The notes below the pieces were generated by a model. It saw nothing but the letters and a program-made list of their open reading frames with translations. It was not told the origin of the DNA and did not search any database. 64,000 bases of DNA. Source: Brugia malayi. Taxonomy: Eukaryota > Nematoda > Chromadorea > Rhabditida > Onchocercidae. Shown here in pieces: positions 1-11,700 of this stretch. Made by a program: the position numbers and the translations under genes. The number at the start of each line of letters is the position of its first letter. Position 1 is the first letter of the stretch. The stretch lies in assembly GCF_000002995.4 (NCBI RefSeq), contig NW_025062475.1, positions 10,544,187 through 10,608,186 of the forward strand. The letters are read 5' to 3'.

Positions 1-117
1 ACTGAGGTTATTATGAAATTCATGGGAGTTGGGATGATGGGTGATGAACTTGACGGATTCGCTACGAACACAAACTTGGATACTATTCTTAGATGGACTG
101 CACTGAACTGGAATTGA
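1..117 (+). CDS. possible terminal exon of an upstream gene
   Basis: Frame 1 is open from the first base to TGA at 115-117 (38 residues, Met-rich, ending in a Trp/Asn-rich tail). It could be the last exon of a gene that starts left of the window, in the same orientation as the mev-1/ced-9 cluster. No family is recognisable, and a stretch this short can be open by chance. Confidence 0.2.
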   Translation, partial: TEVIMKFMGVGMMGDELDGFATNTNLDTILRWTALNWN

Positions 118-1748
118 GACAGTGGCAAGCTTTAACGCTTGGGTACTATCACTTATTTTTTCGGACGTAGGACTAAGTTATCACTGAAGTTTATCATGAA
201 AAATTCCGCTCGATCACATGAAGTTTCTTAATTTACTTTATAATCAAGACTGCTTATTTAGGAATGGCAACAAGGTTAGGAAAATGCACACAAAAAAATG
301 CATAAGGTTAGGAAAAAAAAATGCATATAGGAAAATGCGGAGTTAATAGAATAACTTTACATTTCTCAATAGCTTACTCTTTTGCTGATAATATAATGTA
401 TTCAAATGCTGTTAAAATCACATGAGATTCGGCAATGTTGATGGAAAATATGGAAAGACTTAATTTTAACAGACTCATCCAATCTGACATAAAGTTTATT
501 GCACTTATATCCTTTCATCCTTCCTAACTCTATCAATTCATTTCAGATTCCAGTAAATTTAAAGAGTTTCCGGATGAAACAACGTGTGAAATTGCATTTC
601 CCAGTAATTGTTTTAAATTTTTTAAATTGTTTCTTTCTTCTCCCACTTTTCTATTCTTCCCTCTCTCCATTCCTTTTATTCTCTCGCTATCTCTCGCTTG
701 CTGTGTAGATATACAAGGAATGAATCTACGCTCTTCATTCATTTCTCATCCTCTCTGTATTTCTTCAATCCTTCTCTTTTTCTCATTCTCCCTCACTCAC
801 TCAAGTACTCATTTCTTTGTTGTTATTGATGTTTGCAAAATAGAATAATTAATTATAATTTATGTGAATGTTTGTTTTTGTTCTCAATCAGATGTTTATT
901 TCTATTCGGGAATGTGATTTGAGCGGTGATAGAGAGACTTGCTTGAATCGATTTAGATCTGAGGGGTGAGACCATCGATTGGAATGGCGGTAGTGTGCAT
1001 TCACTTACGCCCGAAGTGCATGTTAAGGTCATCAGTGATCTCTCTTCATTTGCCTCATTTATATCGTTGCTAGTGCTAATTCCTTATTAATTTGGAGACA
1101 TTTTAATTGTTCAGCTAACGTTTGTTGAAGTCTCTTCACGTATGATTTGATTTGTTCCGTGTATCTTCAGGTATACTTACTTTGTACTGTATGTGAGTTG
1201 TATTAACACGTTGTGTATGTCAGGTATATATATATTTGTCAGTTATGTATGTGTTTATGAATGTATCACGTGGTATTTATATGAATTTTAAGAAATTTTG
1301 TGACAATTTTAATTTTTAGCTAAAGTTTTCGAAATAAATCATTTTATATGGTTTCGTGTCATGTAATAATGATTGATATGTCATCCAAGTAATATTTCAG
1401 TGATTGGTTTGTCATACTGGTATTATTTTATTATATGGGGAATGAATTATTTGCACTGTATAAAAATAGTGAAAATCAAACTTCTCGAATATCCCTTTTC
1501 TTATTTTTTTAAAGTAGATCATTTTTTTGAAATGCAGGGTGCAAAATCAATGGGCGGGAAAGATTGAGGGGAGAAAAGCATGGGTTAATGTTAATTTAAA
1601 TTTTGCTTATTAATAATTGTTTACTTTCGCTGTTTGTTGATTATTTCAATAGTTAACTGATGATTAAACATTTATGAGATTTTCAATATTGATATCATAA
1701 GGTATTTATTCGAGATTGTATTTTATTTTGCGTATATTTCAGGTGAAG
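118..1748. other. upstream region of mev-1, no gene recognised
   Basis: AT-rich, with a pyrimidine-rich stretch at about 635-800 and a more GC-balanced island at about 900-1040 that could be promoter or untranslated exon. A 28-codon ORF (ATG 984) lies in that island but has no recognisable similarity. A TTTCAG acceptor ends at 1742, seven bases before the mev-1 start codon. It would suit spliced-leader addition or a 5' UTR intron. Confidence 0.5.
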
Positions 1749-2854
1749 ATGTTGTTTCAGATGAAGAATGCTGCATTCTGCCGCGCTTTGTCTCAAAATG
1801 TTCAGGTATCCATTAGAGTTAATAAAGAAGTGTTGGAAAACTGGAGTTTGGCTAAAGAATGATTAAATTGTACAAGTTAGGATGAATAACTCTTCGCGAT
1901 TTTCGTTTGCTGTGTTTTAGTAATTGTAATGATGGTGAGAAGTCATTCGTTACTTGTTCATTTGACACTTGACCCGGCTCTACGCAAGTTATGCATAATA
2001 TTGGACGCCCATGAGATTATTCGATGCTTTAACAAGCGAGAAATAATACTAGGATTTATCTATTTTCAGACCTTACGATTGTTGAGTACCAGTGTTCCGC
2101 AACAGTCTATCAAAACTCCAATTCAGGAATGGGGTTGGAATTACCTTTTGCGACAACGGGCTTTGAAGCGACCGATCAGCCCACATCTTGCGGTATATAA
2201 ACCACAGGTCACATGGATGGTTTCCGGATTTCATCGTATGACAGGATGTGCTATGGCTGGTGAATGCTTAGTGAATATTAAATTTTAGTTCTCGAAGATA
2301 ATGTTAAATGGAAATGGTATGCTGAAAAGTTAGTAACAATAACCCACTGTTATAGAATAAAACGGAGAATAATAGGTAAGGAGATGAATGTGAACCATAT
2401 CTCAGGACGAAGGTTAATCGTAGCAAAATTCACTGGGTTGTAGGGATTTGGAACTAATAGGAATTATGAAATTTATTTACCAAAGGTAATTAATAAAAAG
2501 TATCTAATCACAAGGATTCTCAATCATATTTCAGGTACTCTGTTGATTGGTGGTGTCGGTTTTGCTCTGTTGCCATTGAACTTCACCACTTTCATTGATT
2601 TTATTCGTGGTCTTGGGTTACCGTGGGTTATAACTGATATTTTTAAATTTATCATTGCTTATCCTATCGCTTTTCATTCGTTGAACGGTATCCGTTTCAT
2701 TGCATTCGATTTGGCTCTGGGAACAGATATTGCTTCAGTATATACCAGTGGTTATTTGGTTCTTTCGTTAGCAGCACTGATTGCGTTAGCAGTTGTAGTG
2801 GCACCTCGACTGAAGCAAGAAGATTATGTTGTCGTTGATATACCAAAAAAATGA
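1749..2854 (+). CDS. mev-1: succinate dehydrogenase cytochrome b560 subunit (SDHC)
   Basis: Exons 1749-1805, 2070-2259 and 2535-2854 join in phase to give 188 aa, a normal SDHC length. The protein is a membrane anchor of respiratory complex II in the inner mitochondrial membrane, where it helps bind heme b and ubiquinone. Exon 1 is a short basic, acid-free leader, fitting a mitochondrial presequence. The family signature SPHLAVYKP lies at residues 57-65, followed by the Ser/Arg-containing SGFHRMTG (71-78) that shapes the quinone site. The HSLNGIR motif supplies the expected heme-ligand His (about residue 130). Three hydrophobic segments follow residue 66. The start is the first ATG after a TTTCAG acceptor. 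Downstream in the same orientation lie two CED-9-like genes; in C. elegans cyt-1/mev-1 is the upstream partner of ced-9 in one operon. AATAAA at 3190 could be its polyadenylation signal. Confidence 0.95.
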
Positions 2855-3572
2855 ATTTTATTTATTGCATTCCACCCTTAGACTTACTAGCTCTGAATAT
2901 AAAATTTCATTTTAAAGTGTTAATAATTGCACCGCCTTTTTCACTAGATACTAGGTGATTGATATTGTTTAATTCATTTCCTACTATTTATTGATTATAA
3001 TTCATTATTTATTTTGGAGTTTTCTGTGCATATTTCGTTTATTGAAGTTCTTTTTTGAGATGAGACTCGCGAATTCAGTTTATGAAAGCATGGTTATAAT
3101 AATGTGCCCTATTACAATCTGTTCCACAGTTGATCGCGTCTTTACGTCACTTCGTCGAGATCCTTTGTAATTACTGACTGTAAATGAAGAATAAATAGAT
3201 TTTTAGACAATGCTCCTTAGTGATTCAATCATTTCAAAACACGACAAATGTAACGAATGTAGCAATAAACGGTTAGGATGTGAAGATGGGATGTACCTTA
3301 TACAAGTAAGTGGCATCTTTGTTTTGCTTTATTGATAGGTGAAAGAAATCCATCTGATGCTGAATATTTTTTATTTTCACTGAGGGCATGAGAGAGAGTA
3401 GAGAATTACTGCAGTCGGATGAGAAATCAATTTTCATGTTATTCGGGGCGTTAGATCTCAGCGTGCTTAGAACTGATTTGTAACTTTCAAACGTTTAAAT
3501 TCGTTCTCTAATCATGTACTCTTAATGGTCATACTGTAGACATAATTTCGAACAATATAACAAGATTTGCAG
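2855..3572 (+). other. intercistronic region between mev-1 and first ced-9-like gene
   Basis: AT-rich spacer holding an AATAAA at 3190-3195 and probably the unresolved first exon of the next gene. Candidate short ORFs start at ATG 3060 (donor ATG|GTTATA, phase 0) and ATG 3388 (31 codons). A strong GTAAGT donor at 3306 is preceded by a short ORF from ATG 3286, but its phase does not fit the next exon. Confidence 0.5.
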
Positions 3573-4712
3573 GATTTCGTTGCTGATTATATTCAATATC
3601 GGATTCGCATACATGGAAATCGTAAAGTACAAAATCTGTTTTACCCTTGTAGGCAAGAATGCGAAAATGGTTTGATTCGTTCTGTGGCTTTAATTTTCGA
3701 AGAGAAGCATAAAGAAGAGCTTCAAAAAATGGTGGAAATGTTATGCGAAAATGAGAGCTTTTCGTGCAGTCGATATATCGAGGTTTGTGTTCAGTGAAGC
3801 ATCTTTTACTTATTTTGTGAAAGTTCTATTGCTGTTAAAAAAAGAATATAGTTTTACAGTTATTAATTGAATTTTGGACATCGTAATTAAATGTATCAAG
3901 CAATCACGGTGGTTTCATAATAAAAGAGATCCTTATAACTTTTTTTTAAGATTATGGAGCAATTTGTGTGCATTCACAACGAATCACCATCACAAATGTC
4001 TTATGGACGTTTGATAGCACTGATCGCATTCGCTGGACTGATTGCTACACGATTGATCGACATGAAATATTTCGCAGAAGTTTCAATGGTTATGTCATAC
4101 ACCTCAAAATTTCTGCACAAAAGAATTGCTTTGACGTGGCCATATCATAAACGTTCTTGGGTTCGTTCATATTATGGTGTAATTTATCATTTTTAACTTT
4201 AATTTCATATGACTGTGAGGAAGATATAACTGTTACATAAAAAGACGAAATTATAACGATAGGATTGAGTGGTGGAGAATGAGTAATTGACTTCAAAACT
4301 GTTATTACTAAATAGTAAATAATTATTTTTATCACACATAAGTGTTAATCTGAGGGGATTCTCAACCTAGATTCTCATCTAGGTTATATTTGCAGAAGAT
4401 CCTCGAAATAATGGATATTTGGACTTCTGAGTATGTTTTCTGGTTCACTTGAAACGGTGAAAGTTTATATTTTAGATTGAAAGACAAGAACTCCGTGATA
4501 ATTATTCCTTCCATCTTATTTAAAGTTTAATTAAATTTTAGAGTAAATTTTTTGATCTTGCAAGGACGATAATCAAGCTGAACAAAACTGAAGAAGTAGA
4601 GTCAAAAATAGAAAAGAATGAATGGCGGTCAGCAGTTAGTGGATTGGCTGTTTTCGGTGTTGTAAGCATTGTCGTTTTTACATTATTTAGATTCTTGCTT
4701 AGAACACGGTGA
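3573..4712 (+). CDS. CED-9-like BCL-2 family protein, copy A (first exon unresolved)
   Basis: Three exons are clear: 3573-3782, 3951-4160 and 4542-4712, all in phase 0. They give 196 codons plus stop. BCL-2 family proteins of the CED-9 group restrain the CED-4 apoptosome at the outer mitochondrial membrane. The exons show a BH4-like helix (DFVADYIQYRIRIHG), a BH3-region helix ending in IFEEKH, BH1 with the CED-9-type SYGRLIALIAFAGLIA (Tyr in place of the usual Trp of NWGR), BH2 around WPYHKRSW, and a C-terminal hydrophobic anchor ending FRFLLRTR. The protein parallels copy B exon by exon; the first shared exon has the same length, 210 nt. The initiating exon was not found with certainty (candidates at 3060 or 3388), so the given start is that of the first secure exon. 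Same strand as mev-1. Confidence 0.88.
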
Positions 4713-5859
4713 TTTATTTGTTATCCACTTGTTTTTTTTTTTTTTTTACTTAAGTTAGAGCGGTCTATTTTGAGATCCGTTTAAAATCTTACTTGTGAAG
4801 CGGAAATTAATGCATTCGTCTTCTAATTGTTTACTGTATTACTTATTGCTTATATAATTTGTGGAAAAGATCTCTCTATGTTTGCTTTGTGTGCCTGGCA
4901 AATAGATGGAGAAAGGGTTGAAAGGATGTAATTGATTTTTTTATAGCCTTACTACTGGAATGGTAAATTCCGAAGATACGTTCTGTTCTTCTTATATTAT
5001 TTCTCTTTTAAAACACAAGTTTTCATATTGTTTGTACTTTAATACATATTGTTGTTTTGACATTATTCTGTAATCGCGGAAATCAGTCTTTCCAGGACCA
5101 CATTGAATTTTTTGATTCATTCTCATGAACTGGGTTTAGTAAATTTTTTTTAAAAAAGCCTTAGGGATTTTTAATGGTCCTTTGTTATTTTGTTCTTGCT
5201 ACAATCGTTTCTTTATGAATTAGTGGATTTTTTCGAATTTTTGTTATATTGTCGTATGATATGCTGTGAATAGCAGCACATTTTCCAGTTTGATAGGTGT
5301 TGGTTTTGCAACAAATTTAATTTCACTTATATATGTTCATTTATACGGGATTTAACACATTCCAATCAAGTGTTTTTCACGGTTTTTTGATTAGATTTAT
5401 GTCTCGAAAATAAAATTTATCAAATTGCATCATGTTTTACTAAAAAATGCGATGGCTTATGATCCAGATAATTCGGAAATATTAGTATCATAAAGTTTGT
5501 GAAGGAACATGCGTGAAGTGCAAGGTTATCTTCAACCTTTGATGTTACCAGATGTGTAAAAAAAATCAAAGTTGAAGATAATCTTGATGTTACTATATCT
5601 TTTTCCACATATGTTTAAAAAAAAAAAATGTTTTTGAATAACCGTTTCATGATTTTCGAAACTTACGTCATAGCTGTAGAGAATACAAAACGTGTCTGGA
5701 AGGTTCAAATCCGAATATGATCGCTCGCAACGCGTAAGTGCTAATGTTAAAGTAAGGTTGTAGCGATACGTTTCGCGATACTTCGAGCAACGGAGAGACA
5801 CGTTTTGCGTTCACGTAGTGTTCATCAACAAAAGAGTGAAAAGTTTTATTTTTGAAGAA
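4713..5859 (+). other. spacer between the two ced-9-like genes
   Basis: About 1.1 kb of AT-rich DNA with a poly-T run near 4733 and no coding signal I trust. The last part (about 5690-5830) is less AT-rich and precedes the ATG of copy B, so it may hold that gene's own promoter or 5' UTR. Confidence 0.5.
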
Positions 5860-7887
5860 ATGAGTGCCGTTGATTTAGTCACAGTGGGAAATGATCAATA
5901 TAATGAAGATACAGTCGATGAATCAATGGATCTGAGAGGGCTTAGTACCATACAGGTTCAGTTTTGTACGATATCTTAATCGATCTTTTAATGGATTGTG
6001 GAAATTTGGTTAACGGTATAAACAAAAGTAGTGGACTCAGGAAAAAATGAGGGCTGGCTTTTATTATTAAACAAGAAATATCGCTGTATGAAAAGCAGAT
6101 AATAAACCTTCAAGAATGCAATGACTATTTAGTAAGCTGGACTTAATCTTTAACCCTTCTGTTACTCTAAATATTTGCTTCGTCGTTCAATGACTGTAAG
6201 ACTTTTTCTTTCACTATAAAACTTATTTCAGTTTCTTCTTAATGCTGATTTCTTCAGCTATCCCTCCATTTATGATGTGTCTTTTTTTTTTTTTCAAAGT
6301 TTAAAATTTACTTGTCGATTTGCAGAGTTACGTCACTGATTATATCCAGTATCGTGTACATCTACATAACGTTTACTGTCCGCGTTTACCAGAAATCCCA
6401 GTTTCGGACGATTATCGATTTGAATTAATTCGAGCGGTTGCCTTAATTTTTGAAAAGAAGCATGCAGAAGAACTCACGAATATGGTTACAACATTATGCC
6501 TTAATGGAAGGCTTACATTTCAACGATATGTTGAGGTAAATGTATGCATAACATTTATCCACATATTTTTTGAATGACAAATACTAGTCTATTTTAATAT
6601 TTATAAACTCTTTTTATTAGAAATTCATCTCAAACTGGTGCAATCGTTTTTCCCATACACTAGTCGTTTTATTTTAAATATGACTTTGTAGCTATTAACT
6701 TGAACTACCTTGCTGTTTCATTCATGATTTGTAATTTTATTATATTACGCTTACAAATTCTGTCACATAAAAGGCATATAATGTAGCATCCTTGAGAGAT
6801 TTAATAGTATCTTCCAAACTATGGCCCTCACTTACATATAAATATATTCTAGTAATTTAGGCCAGTAAATATTGCAGGTCGTAGAATGTTTTGCTCATAA
6901 CGATGATGATGAGTCAAATAAGCAACTGTCTTATGGAAGATTGGTGGCATTGATTGCATTTGCTGGATTAGTTGCGATGAAACTTTGTGATTTACAGTTG
7001 TTTACAGAAGTGTCAATGATTGCACCATATACGTCTAAATTCTTGCACAAGCGAATCGTTTTGACATGGCCACAGGATAGACGTTCTTGGGTATATGAAT
7101 GAACTACTTTTTTAATATTTTCTTGGGAAATCATTTTTTTGGTTTTTTCCTAATTTCTAGAGCAATGTGTGATGATTTCATATGTTAATTACTCAGAGCA
7201 AAATTTGGAAAATGAGACAAAATCCACAATTATTAATGTTACTGCAGACCATCGAATTTTTCAAAATAATTTGAGATGAATATAATATAGTCTGAAATAT
7301 TTGAGAATATATCTATTAGGCAGAAGTTTATCTTTACTATGGTAGAAGTGAAGAAAGTGCAAGTCGATTGATTCTTTATTAAGCAGTACCACAAATCAAA
7401 CATAACTATTCCAAACTTTTTTTTGCGCGTGAGACCTGATACGTTTATGTTATATCTGAATTACATACACAAAACGAAGTAATGAAGTGAAATTTTGGAT
7501 ATTTTTATGATAATTGTAAATATTCGTAATACTTATATTCGGACTGTTTTCAAATTTGGTTTATATATCGGTTTAAATTATCACATAACAGTAGATATTG
7601 GTTTTAAATTAGCCGTTTAGTTTTAAATTTGAGTTATCATATTCACTTCTCTTAATTTATTTAGAAAATGGTTTTATCATAAGTTCAGTTCTTTATACAT
7701 ATTTCAGGAAGACTTTTTTGATCGCGCCAGAACCATAATTGATAAGAATGAAGCTGAAGAGAGTGAAAAAGTTAACTTGAAATCTGAATGCAATCGATGG
7801 TGGCTGTCGATTAGAGCATTGGTGATATTCGGCATGTTTGGTATCGGTGCCTTCACATTGGTGAAAACAATACTAAAAACACGATAA
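5860..7887 (+). CDS. CED-9-like BCL-2 family protein, copy B
   Basis: Exons 5860-5955, 6326-6535, 6878-7090 and 7708-7887 are all phase 0 and encode 232 aa, somewhat shorter than C. elegans CED-9. Residues 1-32 are an acidic lead. A BH4-like helix begins at residue 33 (SYVTDYIQYRVHLH). A conserved amphipathic helix at about 63-85 carries IFEKKHAEEL in the BH3 position. BH1 is SYGRLVALIAFAGLVA (120-135), BH2 lies around WPQDRRSW (166-173), and a C-terminal anchor spans about 205-226, followed by KTR. This layout predicts an outer mitochondrial membrane survival regulator that binds CED-4- and EGL-1-like partners (inference from the family). It is tandem with copy A; the exon lengths (210/213/180 against 210/210/171) show local gene duplication followed by protein divergence. 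Confidence 0.92.
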
Positions 7888-8403
7888 TCTGTGATTACAG
7901 CAAGATATTTGGTATATAGAGTATATTTTACCAATTTTGGTTGAAACAATTATCACATTTTGTGAAAGACTGTATAAAGGAATGCGAAAATACAGCAAAT
8001 AATGTTGGAAAACTCCTGTTTCATATTTTGTTACTTGAAAAAGAATCATTTCTTTGTCGATATTAATTACCAATTATAAATCTTGTGGGTAAATTTAGAC
8101 ATATCTAATATATATTTATATCAGAATACTTGAGATAGCATTATAATTAGGAAAGCAGCTGACAACAATTAATCATCATAACTTTAAGCTATGAATAAAG
8201 ATAAAATGTGTTATTAGTTTCAAGGTTGTGTTGTATCCATTGTCATATCCATTCCTTCGTAATTTCCTCTTCTGTCGATCGTACTTTAAACTATTCCTTT
8301 ATTAAAATATGCATTTATTAATTATGATTTATTCTTGTTTAATGTCATTACTGTTTTAACACAACTTTTGTACATTTGAAAATAAATTGTTTATGATTTT
8401 CTT

Positions 8404-8437
<34 letters not shown>

Positions 8438-8700
8438 TTCCATGTAATTTCGGGAATGCTTGGTTTATCATCCAAAAAAAAGTTTATTCAGGAAGGGCAA
8501 TATTGATATTACAATTATGTTTGGGTAGTAGAAATTTTCTTAGATTTATCAAAAAGTACGAATTCGGAAATCTGGCAGATACGGTTGTTAAGATTTTTGA
8601 AAAGTTGCCTAGAATTACTCATTTCTGGAATTATGTCACAGTTGCATTCCAACTTCGAAAGTTATCGAAGCTTATGGAAGTGGTATTTTTGATTTGTAGA
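7888..8700 (+). other. spacer between ced-9-like copy B and the DMAC2-like gene
   Basis: AT-rich, with a long poly-T run at 8407-8436. The frame of the next gene stays open upstream from about 8503, but that part shows no conserved motif and is probably 5' UTR or intron. Confidence 0.45.
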
Positions 8701-11700
8701 ATGAAAAATATTCATCTATTTGGGAAACTCGTGATTCGAGAATGTATTAAATGTCAAAAACGTACGTTCATTCATCGGTGGAGCAAATTCATACGATGGC
8801 AAGAGTTGGTAGCTGAAGAAGTAGAAGAGAAGAAAGTTGAAAATTCAGTGAAGAATTACATCAAACTAGCAGGTGGTGGATATATTTCGCCTGAACGAGT
8901 TGAAGATGGTAAGTTTGTGATGTGTTACACATTTTTTATAAGATGTATTCCATCACTTACACTTCGGAACGTAACTAATTCATTGACCATGCAATTCAAT
9001 TCAATGTGATCACTTTTCCTTCTCCTCTGGCTTGTATAACTTCTTGTTCTAATTCAATGCTGTCTCTAAATTTTAACTCAGTTTAATCAGTTTTGATTCA
9101 GCAGTTTCTAGCAACAGTCGAATTGTGATATGTAATAAAATAAAAGATTTTACATTCCTTTTCTGTTTAAATCATTTTTATTGAACAATCGCATAATTTG
9201 ATGTCATCAATAACAATCTTCTAGTAAAGTTTTGGTAGAATAAATTGATCAAATAATTTTTAGAAATTCTCTCAACTTTTTTTCCAGCTTTTTATTTAAA
9301 TTAGATTTCAACTAACATTAACACCAGTTTTCTCAGTTCTGCCAAGAAAACAGCCGGAGGATGTGCCAAATGATATCGAATTTAATACATTTTATACACA
9401 GCTACGATATGTCGACCATAGTCTGGATAATTTACGTCGCTTTAAACGTTATGAACATTTTCAACATCTCCAATATGATCAAAGGTAATTAATTATTCTT
9501 TTTGTCTATTATTCTCAGTACTATTATCATCTATTCTAAATAGGATAAGTTCATATGCAATATTATTTAGATAGTTATTGAGTTAATACATACTGCAAAT
9601 CACATTTATTAAAAAGTGGTGCTGTAGGAATTGTTGATTTATAGTAATTGCACTCTATCATTTATATATATGTTATTATTAAGTACATGAAAACTGCATA
9701 ATATAATTAATACAGTTTCAATCTAACATGAATTTTTGGTAATTTTTGGGCGTTTAAAAAATATATCGATTTCGGTTAACTGATTAAATGATAGGTCTTG
9801 GTACAAAAAGGAAATTGACATATATTTCATTTATTATTACCAGAAGAGGAATTGGACGATATTTTCAAGCAATAATAATAATTATGGGGATTGTTTCTCA
9901 AAAATCAAATACGATAAGGACGAGAAAAGTAGTTTTAAGCACGATAATTATTGTTCTAGTCAATTACATAAAAAGGAACAAAATATAACAGAGTGAAACT
10001 GATAAAGAATAAATAAGTACATGGGATAATCAAATTCAACTTATGCCATATTTCTTGGCTATTTTTTTCAATGTAGTATAATCTTCCACAGTGCCATGAT
10101 CAAGTTCGAAAATTCTATCTAAATCATTAACCGGTTCATACTTATAATTTGCATTGCACCAGTCCTGATTGCAGCAACATAGTGTACCGATCATTTCTTT
10201 ATCTTCGTGGGTAGGGCGTATCATAACATCCCTGGCGCAATAACTCATATAACCAAATGCATTTTGTTTCAGCGTACCAACTGGATATTTCTTTTCTTCT
10301 GTTATATTGTTAACCATAACCTTAAATTTAAATGCATTTTTTTTTTTCTTTCTTTGCTACTACATGTAGATGTTGATTTCAAATGAATAAGTGAACTGAA
10401 TTCAAAATTTGATCAAATTTTGGAAGTTCTTTGTCATTCGCATTTATATTTATTGCTTACTCTTATAATGAAAGGGAATGAATTGAATCTTACCTCGCAT
10501 ATAAAGTTATCATCACAACCACGGACAGTTTTTATGTATGCCGCAAGATCAGTTCCATTAAATGAAAAGCAATATCCGTTAGGGCCACACTCTTCCGCCT
10601 GACTTTTTTGCATGCTTGAAAAACACCTTACAGCGGCAGCAATTGAAAGTGATGTTAATAATATGATGGTTAATGATTTCAAATGATACAATACCAGAAA
10701 ACAACTGCGCATTGTTCCTAAGCCAAGATACAATAATGAAAATCTGTTGTTGTAGTGTCATTTATTTGAGCTGAACAATAGCTTAAACAAATTTCGATAA
10801 TAAGCATAAATATGAGAATAAAGTATTTGCACATTCATGTCTGTTTGTATATTTCAAGGTAGAATGTTTATTTTAAATTGGTTCGAATTTTAGGAGTATT
10901 TGTTATGATAATTTATCACTTTCATCATTTTAAAAATTTCTTTCTTGAATAATTTTGCCGGATATATTTTTTTTCGTAATTTGTTTTAAGGATTCTTTAA
11001 TCTGAAGATTTTCCAATTTTCGTTTATCCTAATAAAAAAACAAAAAGAAGTAAAATGTTATGTTAGTATTATTTTAACAATATCATTAATTATTTAGAAA
11101 TTTCAAAATCAAAAAGAATGAGGAAAAAGTAACATTATCATCGATCTGTAATCAGCTTCTAAATTCCTTATCATTTTGAAATGAATGTGGTTTCAATAAA
11201 TGACTTTGAATTATAATTCTGCGGCATTTGTTAAGGATATTGTTTACTTCTCATTATTTTCCAGATTTATTCCGGAACGTTTGCTATTTCTTGGCCCAGA
11301 TTTAGCTGCTGCTCATTTTTTGGTGCATCGTGGAGCAGCTGTGAAATTTGTCGCTGATAAAGTATGGATAAAAAAGGATCATAAAGGAAATTACGCATTA
11401 CCAGGACAAAAAATCCCGGGCTTATACATTGAGGCAATTGATGCTAGCGACACAGAATTGATGTTCGAAGGTTTGTCAAAATATTTTCCAAAAAACCTCG
11501 CTTTGAAATGTTTTCGGGATAAAAATGATAATAATAATAATAATAATAATCAACAGTAGTAATGCTTGATGTTTGTCGGATGACACAAGTTACAGTTTGT
11601 TTCTTATGCTTGAGAAGAAATTGTAATTTGCATTATGAGTGATCGCAATTTTTTTCGAAACTGTAGTTCTGTTGATGTAACAACATGATATTGACATTCT

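Noticed and set aside
8503..8673. N-terminal extension of the DMAC2-like gene to 8503
   Set aside because: Its only start there is a non-ATG codon and the residues look like translated AT-rich UTR. In-frame ATGs at 8674/8701 fit better.
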